64,000 nt of DNA from Xanthobacter autotrophicus (GCF_043194295.1 NZ_JBAFVK010000005.1), one strand, 5' to 3'; counted from the first letter of the stretch, positions 25,042-34,402 are shown. Made by a program: numbers and translations. The notes: generated by a model from the sequence alone, not told the origin.

Positions 25042-25210
25042 GGGCGGGGCGGCCGGAGCTGGGGATAAGGATATTGCGCCAACCATAGAGCCATATCAGG
25101 CGCATTGGGTACCGTTTCGCGGCACACGGTGGGCATACGCTCCAGACGGTGGGTATTTCGCGCAACGCCCTTGATGGAGAAGGGGGCCTGCGATTATGGT
25201 CGCCCGGCGC

Positions 25211-25285
25211 GCGGGCGTAGTTCAGTGGTAGAACGACAGCTTCCCAAGCTGTATGTCGTGGGTTCGATTCCCATCGCCCGCTCCA
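25211..25285 (+). tRNA. tRNA-Gly (anticodon CCC)
   Basis: 75 bases with encoded CCA. Acceptor arms GCGGGCG and CGCCCGC pair fully. The anticodon stem ACAGC/GCTGT holds the loop TTCCCAA, so the anticodon is CCC. The T arm has GGTTCGATTCC. It lies between divergent genes, and the YhaN-like gene ends 28 bases downstream on the other strand. Confidence 0.96.
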
Positions 25286-25312
25286 TCCTTCCTTATTGAG
25301 CGCTTCGCATCC

Positions 25313-27955
25313 CTACCGCCCCTCGCGGATGGCGAGGCGCGTGGCGTCCACGCCGCGATAGGCCGAGGCGCGGCAGCTCAGGATCACCACCTGCATGCGG
25401 GTGGCCGCCTCGGCGAGGATCTCCATCATGGTGTCGAAGCGGTCGTCGTCGGCGAAGACGAGGGCGTCGTCGAGCACCAGCGAGGCCGGCTTGCCCTTGG
25501 CGATGAGGAGGTCCGCGAAGGCGATGCGGGTGAGAATGGCGATCTGCTCCTGCGTGCCCTTGCTGAGCAGGTCCGCCGCCTCCTCCCGCCCGCCGCGGCT
25601 CAGCGCCTCGGGCCGTAGGGTCTCGCCGAAGGCGAGGCTCGCATTGGGCAGAAGCCGGCGCACATAGGGCTCGATGCGGCGGGTGACCGGCTCCAGATAG
25701 CGACGGGCCGCCTCCTGCTGGGTTTCCTTCAGCACCTTGAGGAGCAGCGCCAGCGTGTCCGCCTCCTGCTTCAGGCGCTGGAAGGAGGCTTCGGCCGCGT
25801 CGGCCTCTTCGGTCGCAGCGGCGGCGCGGCTTGCGGGGCCTTCGCCACCCAGGGTCTTGGCCTGTTCCTCCAGCCGCGCCACCTCGCCGGCGAGGGCCGG
25901 CAGCTGGCCCTGCAAGGTCTCGCGACGCTTGCGCAACGCGTCGCGCTTGCGCACGAGGGTCGCCTCGTCCAGCACCTCGGCGGCGCGCTGGGCCGCCTCG
26001 CGATCCACGAGGGCGCGGCCCTCCGAGGTCCGCGCCGCGTCGAGGGCGACGGCGAGATCGTCATCCGCGAGATCCGCCATCTCGGAGGCGAGGTCCTCGG
26101 CCCGCCGGAGCCGGTCGCCCTCGGCGCGCTCCAGCGCGGTGGCAAGGGCCATTTCCCGCTGCTGGGCGCCCGTCAATCCGTCCAGCAGGGCCTCGCGCCG
26201 GGCTGCCGCCTCGGTCTCGGCGGTGCGCAGGGCGCGGGTGCGGGCCTCAAGGTCGGCAAGGCCCGCCGGGGCTTCCTTCGCTTCCGGCGCCGGAGCGGTG
26301 AGGCCGGAAAGCGCCCCGCGCAGCGGGTCGAGGCCCGCCGGGATACCGAGGGCGGTATCAGCCGGGCATTCGGCCTTCAGCCGGGTGCGCAGCCCTAGCA
26401 GCTCCGCCTCGTCGATGGCTCGCGCCCGCGCCGCCGCCCGCGCCGCGGCGGGGGTGGCCCGGCCTGAGGCGGAGAGAAAATCGGCCAGCTTCAGCTGGGC
26501 GTCTTCAAGCGCGGCGAGGGCCGGCGCGCCGCTCGCGGGCGGCGTGAGGGTGAAGCTGCCAACGCCGGGGACGGCGAGCACCAAGGGGCGGGTCAGGCGC
26601 ACCGTCGTGCCGTCGGCGAGGGGCGCGCCATCCATGAGTATGGCCGGCGCGCCGAGCTCCAGCGCCACCTGCAAGGTGGCGGCGCCCGCCTCGACGGCGG
26701 CGCGGGCGGCGCCGATGGCGTCTTCCAGCTGGCGCAGGCGGTTCAGCGCCGCCTCGTCCATGCGCTCGGCGGCGATGCGGGCCTCGCGGACGCGGATCTC
26801 GCCGGCCAGCGCCTCGGCCCGCTCCAGCCGCGCGAAGGCGGCCACCAGCATGCGGCGGCGCTCGGCGGCATCGCGCTCGGTGCGGGCGGTGTCGCGGGCG
26901 TCTTCGGCGGCCCGCAACTCGGTGCGGGCGATTTCCAGGGCGGCAGCGGCCTCCCGCTCGGCGGTCCGGGCGCGGGCCGTGGCCTCAGCGTGGGCGGCGA
27001 CATCGGCGGCGGCCTTGCGGGCCGCCGTTTCGGCCTTGGCGAGGGCGTCGCGCATCTGGGCGCGGGTGGTCGTGCGGGTTTCCAGCGCCGTGCGCTCGCC
27101 AGAGGCCCTCTGCAAGGCGAGTTCGGCGATGCGCAGCGCCTGTCCCGCCGCCTTGGCGCGGTCGATGTCCTCGCCGAGCCGTTTCAGATCGGCGTCGATC
27201 TCAGGGTCTTCCATGTCGCGGACGAGGCGACGCTGCTCGTTGCGCTTGCCCTCCAGCCGCTCCAGCAGGCCCTCGAACTGGGTCAGCTCGCGCTGGGCCT
27301 CGTCGGCCCTGACGCGGGCGGCCTCCGCCGTCTCCTGCGCCTGCTTCAGGCGGCCGGTGGCGCGGCCGGTGGCGGTCAGGAAATCGGCGAGGCTCTTTTC
27401 CACCTGCAGGACCACGGCCTTCGCCCGCCGCCCGCCGGTCACCGCGCCCACTTCCCCCGCGAGCGCTTCTTCCAGCGAACGCCGGGCGGTCTCGGCGGGG
27501 GCGCCGAGCTGGAAGGACAGGCCCTGCTCCACCCACAACAGGCCGAGGGCGCCGCGGCTTTCATCGTCGGCGCCGCGATTGCCGGCGCGGTTGAAGCCGA
27601 GCAGCGACTGGAGCTTTTCCTCCGCTGCGTCCGAGGAGAAGCGCCCGTCCGGCCCCTCCAGCGTCACCTGCGGCGCGGCCAGGAAGCGCTTCGACAGGCG
27701 CCATTCGCCGCCGCCCACGTCGAAGGCGAGATCCACCGTCGGCGCCACCTCGTCCCCTTGCGGGCGGAAGGACCGGATGCGGTCGCTCTTGGCGCTGTGG
27801 CGCTCAAACAAAGCGGCACGCAGGGCGTCGAGCACGGTGGACTTGCCGGTCTCGTTGGGCTCGCAGACGAGGTTGAGCCCGTCGGCGAAACCCTCCAGCA
27901 CCACGGGCGCACGGAACTTGCGGAAATTCTCGATGGTCAGGCGGCGGATGCGCAT
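25313..27955 (-). CDS. YhaN/SbcC-like SMC-type ATPase
   Basis: 880 residues. The N-terminus MRIRRLTIENFRKF with Walker A CEPNETGKST (near residue 35) and a C-terminal LLSKGTQEQIAILTRIAFADLL signature plus Walker B PASLVLDDALVF form a split ABC head. The middle 600 residues are long alanine/arginine/glutamate-rich coiled coil. This is the AAA_23/YhaN layout, related to SbcC and Rad50. With its partner phosphoesterase it probably forms a DNA-end processing nuclease. Its start codon shares one base with the stop of the upstream partner gene (TGATG), so the two are translated together. Substrate specificity is unknown. Confidence 0.88.
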   Translation of the reverse strand: MRIRRLTIENFRKFRAPVVLEGFADGLNLVCEPNETGKSTVLDALRAALFERHSAKSDRIRSFRPQGDEVAPTVDLAFDVGGGEWRLSKRFLAAPQVTLEGPDGRFSSDAAEEKLQSLLGFNRAGNRGADDESRGALGLLWVEQGLSFQLGAPAETARRSLEEALAGEVGAVTGGRRAKAVVLQVEKSLADFLTATGRATGRLKQAQETAEAARVRADEAQRELTQFEGLLERLEGKRNEQRRLVRDMEDPEIDADLKRLGEDIDRAKAAGQALRIAELALQRASGERTALETRTTTRAQMRDALAKAETAARKAAADVAAHAEATARARTAEREAAAALEIARTELRAAEDARDTARTERDAAERRRMLVAAFARLERAEALAGEIRVREARIAAERMDEAALNRLRQLEDAIGAARAAVEAGAATLQVALELGAPAILMDGAPLADGTTVRLTRPLVLAVPGVGSFTLTPPASGAPALAALEDAQLKLADFLSASGRATPAAARAAARARAIDEAELLGLRTRLKAECPADTALGIPAGLDPLRGALSGLTAPAPEAKEAPAGLADLEARTRALRTAETEAAARREALLDGLTGAQQREMALATALERAEGDRLRRAEDLASEMADLADDDLAVALDAARTSEGRALVDREAAQRAAEVLDEATLVRKRDALRKRRETLQGQLPALAGEVARLEEQAKTLGGEGPASRAAAATEEADAAEASFQRLKQEADTLALLLKVLKETQQEAARRYLEPVTRRIEPYVRRLLPNASLAFGETLRPEALSRGGREEAADLLSKGTQEQIAILTRIAFADLLIAKGKPASLVLDDALVFADDDRFDTMMEILAEAATRMQVVILSCRASAYRGVDATRLAIREGR

Positions 27956-29076
27956 CAGGCCTCTCCCGGCCGCTGGGCCCGATGATGCTCCACGTAAAGC
28001 CGCTCCAGCGCGGCGGCGGCGAGACGGCCCTCGGAGCCGCCTTCGGCCGCCATGACGTTGAGGCGCTCGGCGGCGGCACGCAGGTCGCCGAAGGCGTCGA
28101 TCTCGGCAAGGTCGGTGTCGGTGGGGCGGGTGACGAGGCCGGCGAGGTCGAGGTCCAGCCAGCGCAATTCGTGGGCGAGGGCGTCCTCCAGCCGGCGGCG
28201 CACCGCCACCTTGTCGCCGAGGGAGACAAGGCCGCTCACGTGCAGCCGCGCCACCACGTCCTGCCGCGCGATCCCGGGGGCGAGGCCCGCCATGAGGGTG
28301 TCGAGATCAGAGGCGGCGGCGAGGCTCCAGTCGGCCTCGATCCAGTGGTGGCGGCCGACAGGAAGGTCGGTGACCTGCGGCGGCGCGCCGGGGCCGGCCA
28401 GTTCCACCAGCAGCGCAAGGCCGGTGGCCTCGCGGCCGAAATCGTCGGGCTCCGGCGTGCCGCTGTAATGGGTGCGCTCATCGATGCGCAGCCGGCCGTG
28501 CCAGTCGCCCAGCGCCAGATAGGCGAGGCCGGCGCGGCGGGCGCGGTCGGGGGCGAGGAGGTTGGTGTCGGGATCGGAGCCGAACGCCTGCACCGAGCCA
28601 TGGGCCAGCCCGATGCGGATCGCGCCGGGCGGCGTCTGCGCCGTATCGAACCACGCGGTGGGATCGGACAGGCTGCGCTTGTGGGTGAGGGGGGCCGGCA
28701 GCAGCACGGCGCTTTCGCCGATGGCGATGGGCTCGGCTGCGGTGGCGGCGATCACGTTGGGCGGCGTCTCGGCCTTGAGGCGGGTCCACAGGCCGTCGGC
28801 GCGCAGGGGATCGTGATTGCCAGGCAGCAGCACCCATTTCACGCCTGCTGCCTGCCGCATGCGCGAGAGCGCCTGCCGGTAGACACGATCGCCGGGCTCG
28901 GCGCTGTCGAATACGTCGCCTCCCACCAGCACCAGCGGCGCGTCGTGGGCCTGCGCGGCGCGGGCGAGGGTGTCGATGGCGCCGAGGCGGGCTTCCTGAA
29001 GGGCTGCGCGAGCCTCTTCCGGCGCGCGCCCGAACGGCTTGCCCAACTGCCAGTCCGAGGTGTGGATGAAACGCAT
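27955..29076 (-). CDS. YhaM/SbcD-like metallophosphoesterase
   Basis: 373 residues from ATG 29076 with GGGAGGG upstream; a longer frame lacks a ribosome site. The calcineurin-like motifs are clear: HTSDWQLG, LVGGDVFDS, LLPGNHDP, and later GLAHGSVQ and LALGDWHGR. The manganese-dependent nuclease of SbcCD/Mre11 type shares these. The C-terminal 150 residues are a separate capping domain. It is the first gene of the pair with the YhaN-like ATPase; together they would cut DNA ends or hairpins in the cytoplasm. Confidence 0.9.
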   Translation of the reverse strand: MRFIHTSDWQLGKPFGRAPEEARAALQEARLGAIDTLARAAQAHDAPLVLVGGDVFDSAEPGDRVYRQALSRMRQAAGVKWVLLPGNHDPLRADGLWTRLKAETPPNVIAATAAEPIAIGESAVLLPAPLTHKRSLSDPTAWFDTAQTPPGAIRIGLAHGSVQAFGSDPDTNLLAPDRARRAGLAYLALGDWHGRLRIDERTHYSGTPEPDDFGREATGLALLVELAGPGAPPQVTDLPVGRHHWIEADWSLAAASDLDTLMAGLAPGIARQDVVARLHVSGLVSLGDKVAVRRRLEDALAHELRWLDLDLAGLVTRPTDTDLAEIDAFGDLRAAAERLNVMAAEGGSEGRLAAAALERLYVEHHRAQRPGEA

Positions 29077-29353
29077 GCGGCCCTCCCGGGCCGGGAGCTT
29101 AGACGCCGGCGCCGCCGGCAAGGCAAGGCCTGTGCGCGGGGGTGCGGGAAACCGGCAGCGGGACTTGCGGTTGCGCGAAATGGTACGGGGTGGGGCACCG
29201 GCTGGAGGCGGCGAATCACCGGGGTCGCGTCGGGATCGGTGGGCAGGTCTCCTCCCGGGCAGTATGCGTCAGCGCGGCGCCACCTCAATCCAGCGCCGCC
29301 CTCAATCTGGCCCTCAATCCGGCGCTCGGGGTGCGAGGTCCGCCCCGGGGCCC

Positions 29354-30619
29354 TCAGGCCGCCTCGGCGTAGCGGGCAACCGAGAGGTCCGCGGTGTCGA
29401 TGTCGGGGGATCGGCCGCCGATCAGGTCGGCCAACACCCGGCCGGAGCCGCAGGCCATGGTCCAGCCCAGCGTGCCGTGGCCGGTATTGGTGAAGAGGTT
29501 GTCGAGCTTGGTGGGGCCGATGATCGGCGTTCCGTCCGGCGTCATGGGGCGCAGGCCGGTCCAGAAGGTGGCCTTGGCGATGTCGCCGCCGGCAGGGAAG
29601 AGGTCGCCCACCGAGAAGGCGAGGGTGGCCCGGCGCGGCTCCCGAAGGGTCAGGTCAAAGCCTGCGAGTTCCGCCGTTCCGCCGACCCGGATGCGGTTTC
29701 CGAGGCGGGTGATGGCCACCTTGTAGGTCTCGTCCATCACGGTGGAACGGGGCGCCGCGTCCGGGTCAGTGATGGGCAGGGTGATGGAATAGCCCTTCAC
29801 CGGATAGACCGGCAGCCTTATGTCCAAAGGCGCGAGCAGCGCCGGCGTATAGCTGCCCATGGCGGCCACATAGATGTCGGCGGTGACGATTTCGCCTCCC
29901 GCCAGCGCCACGCCGGTGATGCGCCCGGCCTCGTGCCGCAGCCTTTCCACCGTGACGTTATAGCGGAAGGTGACGCCTTGCCGCGCGCAGATGTCCGCAA
30001 GGTTCCGGGTGAAGATGTGGGCGTCGCCGGTCTCATCCCCTGGCAGGCGCAGGCCGCCGACGAACTTGTCCCTCACCCGGGCGAGGGCCGGCTCGGCGCG
30101 GATGCAACCGGAGGGGTCGAGCAGTTCGTAGCGCACGTTGTGGGCGTCAAGCACCTCGGTGTCGGAATGCACGTGGTCGAGCTGCTTCTGGGTACGGAAC
30201 AGCTGGAGCGTGCCCAGCATGCGTTCATCATAGGCGATGCCGGTCTCGGACCTCAGGGCGTCGAGGGCGTCGCGGCTGTATTCTGCCAGGGCGACCATGC
30301 GGGCCTTGTTGCGCCGATAGGCCGCCTCCGTGCAGTTGGCCAGTAGGCTGGCGAGCCACAGATAGAGCTTCGGGTCGAGGCTCGGCCGCAGCACCAGGGG
30401 GCGGTGGTGCATAAGTAGCCACTTGATGGCCTTCACCGGCACGCCGGGTCCGGCCCAGGGCGCGGAATAGCCGGGAGAGACCTGGCCGGCATTGGCGAAG
30501 GACGTTTCCATGCCCGCGGCCGGCTGGCGGTCGAGCACGGTCACCTCGTGCCCGGCCTTTGCCAGGTAATAGGCCGATGCAGTTCCCACGACGCCGCTGC
30601 CGAGAATCAGAATGCGCAT
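29354..30619 (-). CDS. dadA: D-amino acid dehydrogenase (small subunit type)
   Basis: 421 residues from ATG 30619, with GGAGGGG eight bases upstream. The FAD-binding Rossmann motif is at the very start (MRILILGSGVVGTASAYYLAKAG), followed by ETSFANAGQVSPGYSAPWAGPG, a DadA hallmark. The C-terminal FAD closure is TPDGTPIIGPTKLDNLFTNTGHG, split across two contacts. DadA oxidises D-amino acids such as D-alanine at the inner face of the membrane and passes electrons to quinone. Length matches E. coli DadA (432). No alanine racemase gene is adjacent. An FNR-type box lies 235 bases upstream, but it may serve the divergent gene instead. Confidence 0.88.
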   Translation of the reverse strand: MRILILGSGVVGTASAYYLAKAGHEVTVLDRQPAAGMETSFANAGQVSPGYSAPWAGPGVPVKAIKWLLMHHRPLVLRPSLDPKLYLWLASLLANCTEAAYRRNKARMVALAEYSRDALDALRSETGIAYDERMLGTLQLFRTQKQLDHVHSDTEVLDAHNVRYELLDPSGCIRAEPALARVRDKFVGGLRLPGDETGDAHIFTRNLADICARQGVTFRYNVTVERLRHEAGRITGVALAGGEIVTADIYVAAMGSYTPALLAPLDIRLPVYPVKGYSITLPITDPDAAPRSTVMDETYKVAITRLGNRIRVGGTAELAGFDLTLREPRRATLAFSVGDLFPAGGDIAKATFWTGLRPMTPDGTPIIGPTKLDNLFTNTGHGTLGWTMACGSGRVLADLIGGRSPDIDTADLSVARYAEAA

Positions 30620-31062
30620 GGCGAAGACCCCTCCGGACCCACCCGCCCAGCCGGCACCCAGCTCCCGCCGGTGCCCCAAGAGGCGGCAAAACGACATTGA
30701 GCGCCGAAATCGGCGCAATCCAGTCCAGATCAAGCAATTTTCGCGCCTCGCCTACGATCACGTTTGCTTGCTTGGTCCGCAGGATATCAGTCGGTTCCCG
30801 GCGCCCGTGCGACGGCCTGTCGCTTCAGTGCAGGGCACTTCGTCGCTCAATGTTTGATCATGATCAAAGAACGATCTTTTGTCGTCTCATAGCCTCGAAA
30901 TCGTTGACGGGGCCTTTGGGTATGCGGGCGGCGTTCGCGCCGACCGGCAGAAGCTTGAACAAGGTTGCAGGGTTGGCGCTGTCCAGTTGTTCGAGGCAGC
31001 GCGACGGTCTTCCGAAGGACCCCGTAGCGGATTTATTGATCTCTTCCAGAGGAGACGATGTT
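30620..31062. other. Intergenic region with FNR box
   Basis: 443 bases between divergent dadA and the 82-residue gene. It holds the FNR/FixK box at 30854-30867 and the ribosome site AGAGGAG at 31048-31054. No coding sequence could be supported. Confidence 0.6.
30854..30867. promoter_or_regulatory. Perfect FNR/FixK-type box
   Basis: TTGAT-CATG-ATCAA is an exact match to the FNR/Anr/FixK consensus and a perfect palindrome. It lies 196 bases before the 82-residue gene (plus) and 235 bases before dadA (minus). No well placed -10 was found on the dadA side, so the plus-strand gene is the likelier target. Confidence 0.75.
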
Positions 31063-31311
31063 ATGAGTGCCCTTGCCAAGCGCATTGAGCTGCCGGTTGA
31101 AGAAGTCCGCGTCCAGAAGGCCGATGACGTGCTGATTCACGTCCGCTTCAGCCCCAGCGCCGAAGTGCTCACGATCGATCGCCTGCCCGAGGGCGTGGCC
31201 CCCAAGGCTTGGTTCGAGCGCCTCTTCCTGAGCGCTGCTCCCTATTACCGGACCCTGTCCAACGGCCGCGGCTTCTTCCGCATTCCCGCCGAGGCGTTCG
31301 CGACCGTCTGA
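31063..31311 (+). CDS. Small conserved-looking protein of unknown function (82 aa)
   Basis: 82 residues from ATG 31063, with AGAGGAG eight bases upstream and a rho-independent terminator after it, so this is a well defined single-gene unit. I do not recognise the family. The sequence is compact and without signal peptide or membrane segment: MSALAKRIELPVEEV, then VLIHVRFSPSAEVLTIDRLPEG, then AWFERLFLSAAPYYRTLSNG and RGFFRIPAEAF. Predicted alternation of strands with one aromatic helix suggests a small globular fold. A perfect FNR-type box upstream suggests expression at low oxygen (inference). Confidence 0.75.
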   Translation: MSALAKRIELPVEEVRVQKADDVLIHVRFSPSAEVLTIDRLPEGVAPKAWFERLFLSAAPYYRTLSNGRGFFRIPAEAFATV

Positions 31312-31336
31312 TCGCTTTCTCTTTGGTTGAAGACAG

Positions 31337-31369
31337 ACCGGCGCCGGCCTTTGGCCGCGCCGGTTTTTT
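31337..31369 (+). terminator. Rho-independent terminator of the 82-aa gene
   Basis: ACCGGCGCCGGCC (31337-31349) pairs with GGCCGCGCCGGT (31353-31364) around a TTT loop with one bulged C, and a run of six T follows the stem (31364-31369). It lies 26 bases after the stop codon. Confidence 0.85.
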
Positions 31370-31533
31370 GTTGTCAGATCTGCCCCTTACGATGAAACCT
31401 CTCGGTGGTGGCGTGCTGCACGGCGTCTTGGCGCCGGTGCCAAGAAGGTGTTGATATCGGACAATGACGACGGCGCGCGCCTGTCGAGACTTGCGCCGCC
31501 CGTCCATAAATTTGGGACAAGAGGGAGAGATCC

Positions 31534-32025
31534 ATGTCGGAAACTGCCGCGCCGAATGCACTGCACGCAAGTCTCGGCGACGAGACCTTCATGACGGCCG
31601 ATGACCTCAAGGCCTACATGCAGGAGATCGAGCAGTCGAAGCTGTCGAAGGAACTCGCCGCCATGGACCGCGCCGACAAGGCGCGCGAGGAATTGGTGAA
31701 GACCCTGTCGCAGCCGGTCGGCCTGACCCCCGAGATGCTGCAGGAGATCGCCACCAGCCTGCAAACCAAGATGCGCCTTGCCGCCCAAAGGGGCGAGACC
31801 GAGATCATGGTGATGCGCTTCCCCAACACCCTGTGCACCGACAAGGGACGCGCCATCAACAATGCGGAGGAGGGCTGGCCGGATAGCCTCACCGGCCGTC
31901 CACGTCAGGCCTACGAACTGTGGCGTGATCACCTGCGCGCCGGCCACTACAAGCTGAAGGCCATGGTCATCGACTGGCCGAACGGCATGCCCGGCGACAT
32001 CGGCTTCTTCCTCAGCTGGGCCTGA
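31534..32025 (+). CDS. Uncharacterised protein (163 aa)
   Basis: 163 residues from ATG 31534, with GAGGGAGAG upstream. No family is recognised with confidence. Residues about 25-75 are a charged amphipathic helix (MQEIEQSKLSKELAAMDR). The C-terminal part has short hydrophobic strands (EIMVMRFPNTLCTDKGRAINN; KLKAMVIDWPNGMPGDIGFF). There is no signal peptide or membrane segment. It lies 48 bases before ppk2 on the same strand, so the two may be co-transcribed, which would hint at a role in polyphosphate or nucleotide metabolism; this is context only. Confidence 0.7.
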   Translation: MSETAAPNALHASLGDETFMTADDLKAYMQEIEQSKLSKELAAMDRADKAREELVKTLSQPVGLTPEMLQEIATSLQTKMRLAAQRGETEIMVMRFPNTLCTDKGRAINNAEEGWPDSLTGRPRQAYELWRDHLRAGHYKLKAMVIDWPNGMPGDIGFFLSWA

Positions 32026-32073
32026 CCCGCCCCCAGGTTCGGGCGCCGGCAAAACAAGAACGGGAGGAACGCC

Positions 32074-32904
32074 ATGGCCCACGACCACGGGAAAGACGAT
32101 CACGGGAAAGATGACGACGCCGGCAGGAAAGAGCCGCTGAAGCGCAAGGAGTATGAGCAGGAGCTCAAGGCGCTGCACGCCGAACTGGTGAAGCTCCAGC
32201 TGTGGGTGAAGCACACCGGCGCCAAGGTGTGCGTGATCTTCGAGGGGCGCGATGGCGCCGGCAAGGGCGGCGTCATCAAGGCGATCCTGGAGCGGGTGAG
32301 CCCCCGCATCTTCCGCGTCATGGCGCTGCCGCCGCCCACCGAGCGTGAAAAGACGCAGATGTTTATCCAGCGCTACCTGCCGCTGCTGCCGGCGGCGGGC
32401 GAGATCGTCATCTTCGATCGCTCCTGGTACAACCGTGCCGGGGTCGAGCGCGTCATGGGCTTCTGCACCGAGGAGCAGGCGAAAAAGTTCCTCGCCACGA
32501 CGCCCTTCGTGGAAAAGGCGATCGTCGAGTCCGGCGTCATCTTTCTCAAATACTGGCTCGAGGTGTCCGAAGAGGAGCAGACCCTTCGCATGGAGAGCCG
32601 GATCGACGATCCGCGCAAGGTCTGGAAGCTTTCGCCCATGGACCTGGAATCCTATTCGCGCTGGTATGACTATTCCCGCGCGCGGGACGAGATGTTCGAG
32701 GCCACCGACACCCAGTGGGCGCCCTGGTTCGTCGCCCAGTCGGACGACAAGAAAAGGGCTCGGCTGAACATCATCTCGCACCTGCTCTCGCGTATCCCCT
32801 ACGAGGAGGTGCCGCGGGAGAAGATCAAGCTGCCCAAGCGCCAGAAGTCCCACGATTATGTCGAGGCAGACTACGCCCGCCACCGGGTGCCGGAGCGGTT
32901 CTGA
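32074..32904 (+). CDS. ppk2: Polyphosphate kinase 2
   Basis: 276 residues, single PPK2 domain. Walker A is FEGRDGAGKGG (near residue 57) and Walker B is IVIFDRSWYNRAGVERVMGF, followed by the lid RMESRIDDPRKVWKLSPMD. PPK2 uses polyphosphate to phosphorylate nucleoside diphosphates (or monophosphates in other classes). The length and single domain suggest the diphosphate-using class I, but class cannot be settled by eye. The first 20 residues contain a short repeat, DHGKDDHGKDDD, histidine- and aspartate-rich and probably disordered. It follows the 163-residue gene. Confidence 0.95.
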   Translation: MAHDHGKDDHGKDDDAGRKEPLKRKEYEQELKALHAELVKLQLWVKHTGAKVCVIFEGRDGAGKGGVIKAILERVSPRIFRVMALPPPTEREKTQMFIQRYLPLLPAAGEIVIFDRSWYNRAGVERVMGFCTEEQAKKFLATTPFVEKAIVESGVIFLKYWLEVSEEEQTLRMESRIDDPRKVWKLSPMDLESYSRWYDYSRARDEMFEATDTQWAPWFVAQSDDKKRARLNIISHLLSRIPYEEVPREKIKLPKRQKSHDYVEADYARHRVPERF

Positions 32905-32922
32905 ACCGTTCCGGATCGCCCG

Positions 32923-34161
32923 TCAGCGCTGGTGGATGGCCGGCGTTGCGTCCGCCGGGGTTTCCCGCTGGGTCTTCAGGTCGAGGGCATGGGAAAGGAG
33001 CGCCAGGACGAGCCCCACCGCGGCGATGCCGGCGCCCATGAAGGGCAGGTCCGCATAGGGCAGTCCGGCGGTGAGCGCGAGGCCGCCGGCCCAGGCGCCG
33101 ATGGCGTTGCCGAAGTTGAAGGCCCCCTGGTTGAGGGTGGAGGCGAGGTTGGGCGCCTTCGCCGCCTCGCTCACCACCCGCGACTGCAGTGGCGCGACGA
33201 GGGCGAAGGCGAGCACGCCCCACACGAACAGGGTGAGCGCCGCCGGTATCAGCGCATGGCTGGTGAAGGCGAAGGAGGCCAGTAGCGGGATGATCACCGC
33301 GATGATGCCAATCACCGAGGGCATCAATCGCCAGTCGGCCAGCCGGCCGCCGAGGAAATTGCCGCAGGTGAGGCCGACGCCGAACAGAAGCAGCATCAGC
33401 GTCACCCCCTGGGTGCCGATGCCGGTGACATTCTGGAGGATCGGCGTGATGTAGGTGAACACGCTGAAGAGGCTCGCCGACGAGACGATGCTCATGGCCA
33501 TGGCGAACATGACCTGAGGGCTGCCCAGCGACTTGGCCTCCCGCCTGAGGTTCATGGGCGGCACCGCGATGGTGCGCGGCAGGAAGGCGAAGAGCGCCAG
33601 CGCTGCGGCGATGCCGATGGCGACCACCACGAAGAACGGGCTGCGCCATCCCATGGCCTCGCCCAGCGCGGTCCCCGCCGGCACGCCCAGCACGTTGGCC
33701 AGCGTGAGGCCGGCGAACATCATGGCGATGGCCTGCGCCTTGCGGCCGGGCAAAACGAGAGCGGACGCCACCACCGCCCCGAGGCCGAAGAAGGCGCCGT
33801 GGCATAAAGCGGTGAGCACCCGCGCGCCCATGAGCAGCCAGTAGGACGGCGCGAGCGCGCACATGAGGTTACCGAGGATGAAGACGCCCATCAGCACCAG
33901 GAGCGCGCGCCTGCGGTCTATGCGCGCCGTCGCCACCGCGAGGAAGGGCGATCCGAAGGTCACCGACAGGGCATAGCCCGTCACCAGGAGGCCGGCTTGG
34001 GGAATAGTGACATGGAGGTCGTCGGCCAGTTGGGGCAACAGGCCCATGATGACGAATTCGGTGGTGCCGATGCCGAAGGCGGCGGCGCCCAGCGCAAGCA
34101 GGGGCATGCGGGGATTGCCGCGCGCCGGGGCAGGCGACGGGGCGGAGGGCTGTGCGGCCAT
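32923..34161 (-). CDS. MFS transporter, DHA1 (AraJ/YdhP-like) family
   Basis: 412 residues with about 12 hydrophobic segments. ATG 34161 is chosen over a GTG nine bases earlier. The N-terminal helix FGIGTTEFVIMGLLPQLADDL and the motif-A region between helices 2 and 3 (ATARIDRRRALL) match AraJ/YdhP/YdeA-type proton-driven exporters of sugars, arabinose or drugs. A GALGEAMGWR-like segment (VPAGTALGEAMGWRSPF) is the antiporter motif C area. Substrate is unknown. It converges on ppk2 with an 18-base gap. Confidence 0.88.
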   Translation of the reverse strand: MAAQPSAPSPAPARGNPRMPLLALGAAAFGIGTTEFVIMGLLPQLADDLHVTIPQAGLLVTGYALSVTFGSPFLAVATARIDRRRALLVLMGVFILGNLMCALAPSYWLLMGARVLTALCHGAFFGLGAVVASALVLPGRKAQAIAMMFAGLTLANVLGVPAGTALGEAMGWRSPFFVVVAIGIAAALALFAFLPRTIAVPPMNLRREAKSLGSPQVMFAMAMSIVSSASLFSVFTYITPILQNVTGIGTQGVTLMLLLFGVGLTCGNFLGGRLADWRLMPSVIGIIAVIIPLLASFAFTSHALIPAALTLFVWGVLAFALVAPLQSRVVSEAAKAPNLASTLNQGAFNFGNAIGAWAGGLALTAGLPYADLPFMGAGIAAVGLVLALLSHALDLKTQRETPADATPAIHQR

Positions 34162-34402
34162 GACGATCACCGGATGGGGCGGATGCCGGTTTTGGCGCAG
34201 GGCGCCGGAGGATGAGCGTCAATTTATGCCGCAGTGCAACAAATTCTCCAAATGCATTTAAGCCCGGACGGATGCCCGCCTGATGCATGGCCGTTCCAGT
34301 TCATGGCGCGGCCATGGGCGCACGGAAGTCACGCCGGTGGCGGCGGGCCACAGGCGGGACTTCCATTGCGGGGCATCTTGAAGGGCGCCGCGCTCTGCGG
34401 GA

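Noticed and set aside
31451..31464. FNR-like box TTGAT-ATCG-GACAA before the 163-residue gene
   Set aside because: Two mismatches in the second half-site; too weak to call without a matrix scan.
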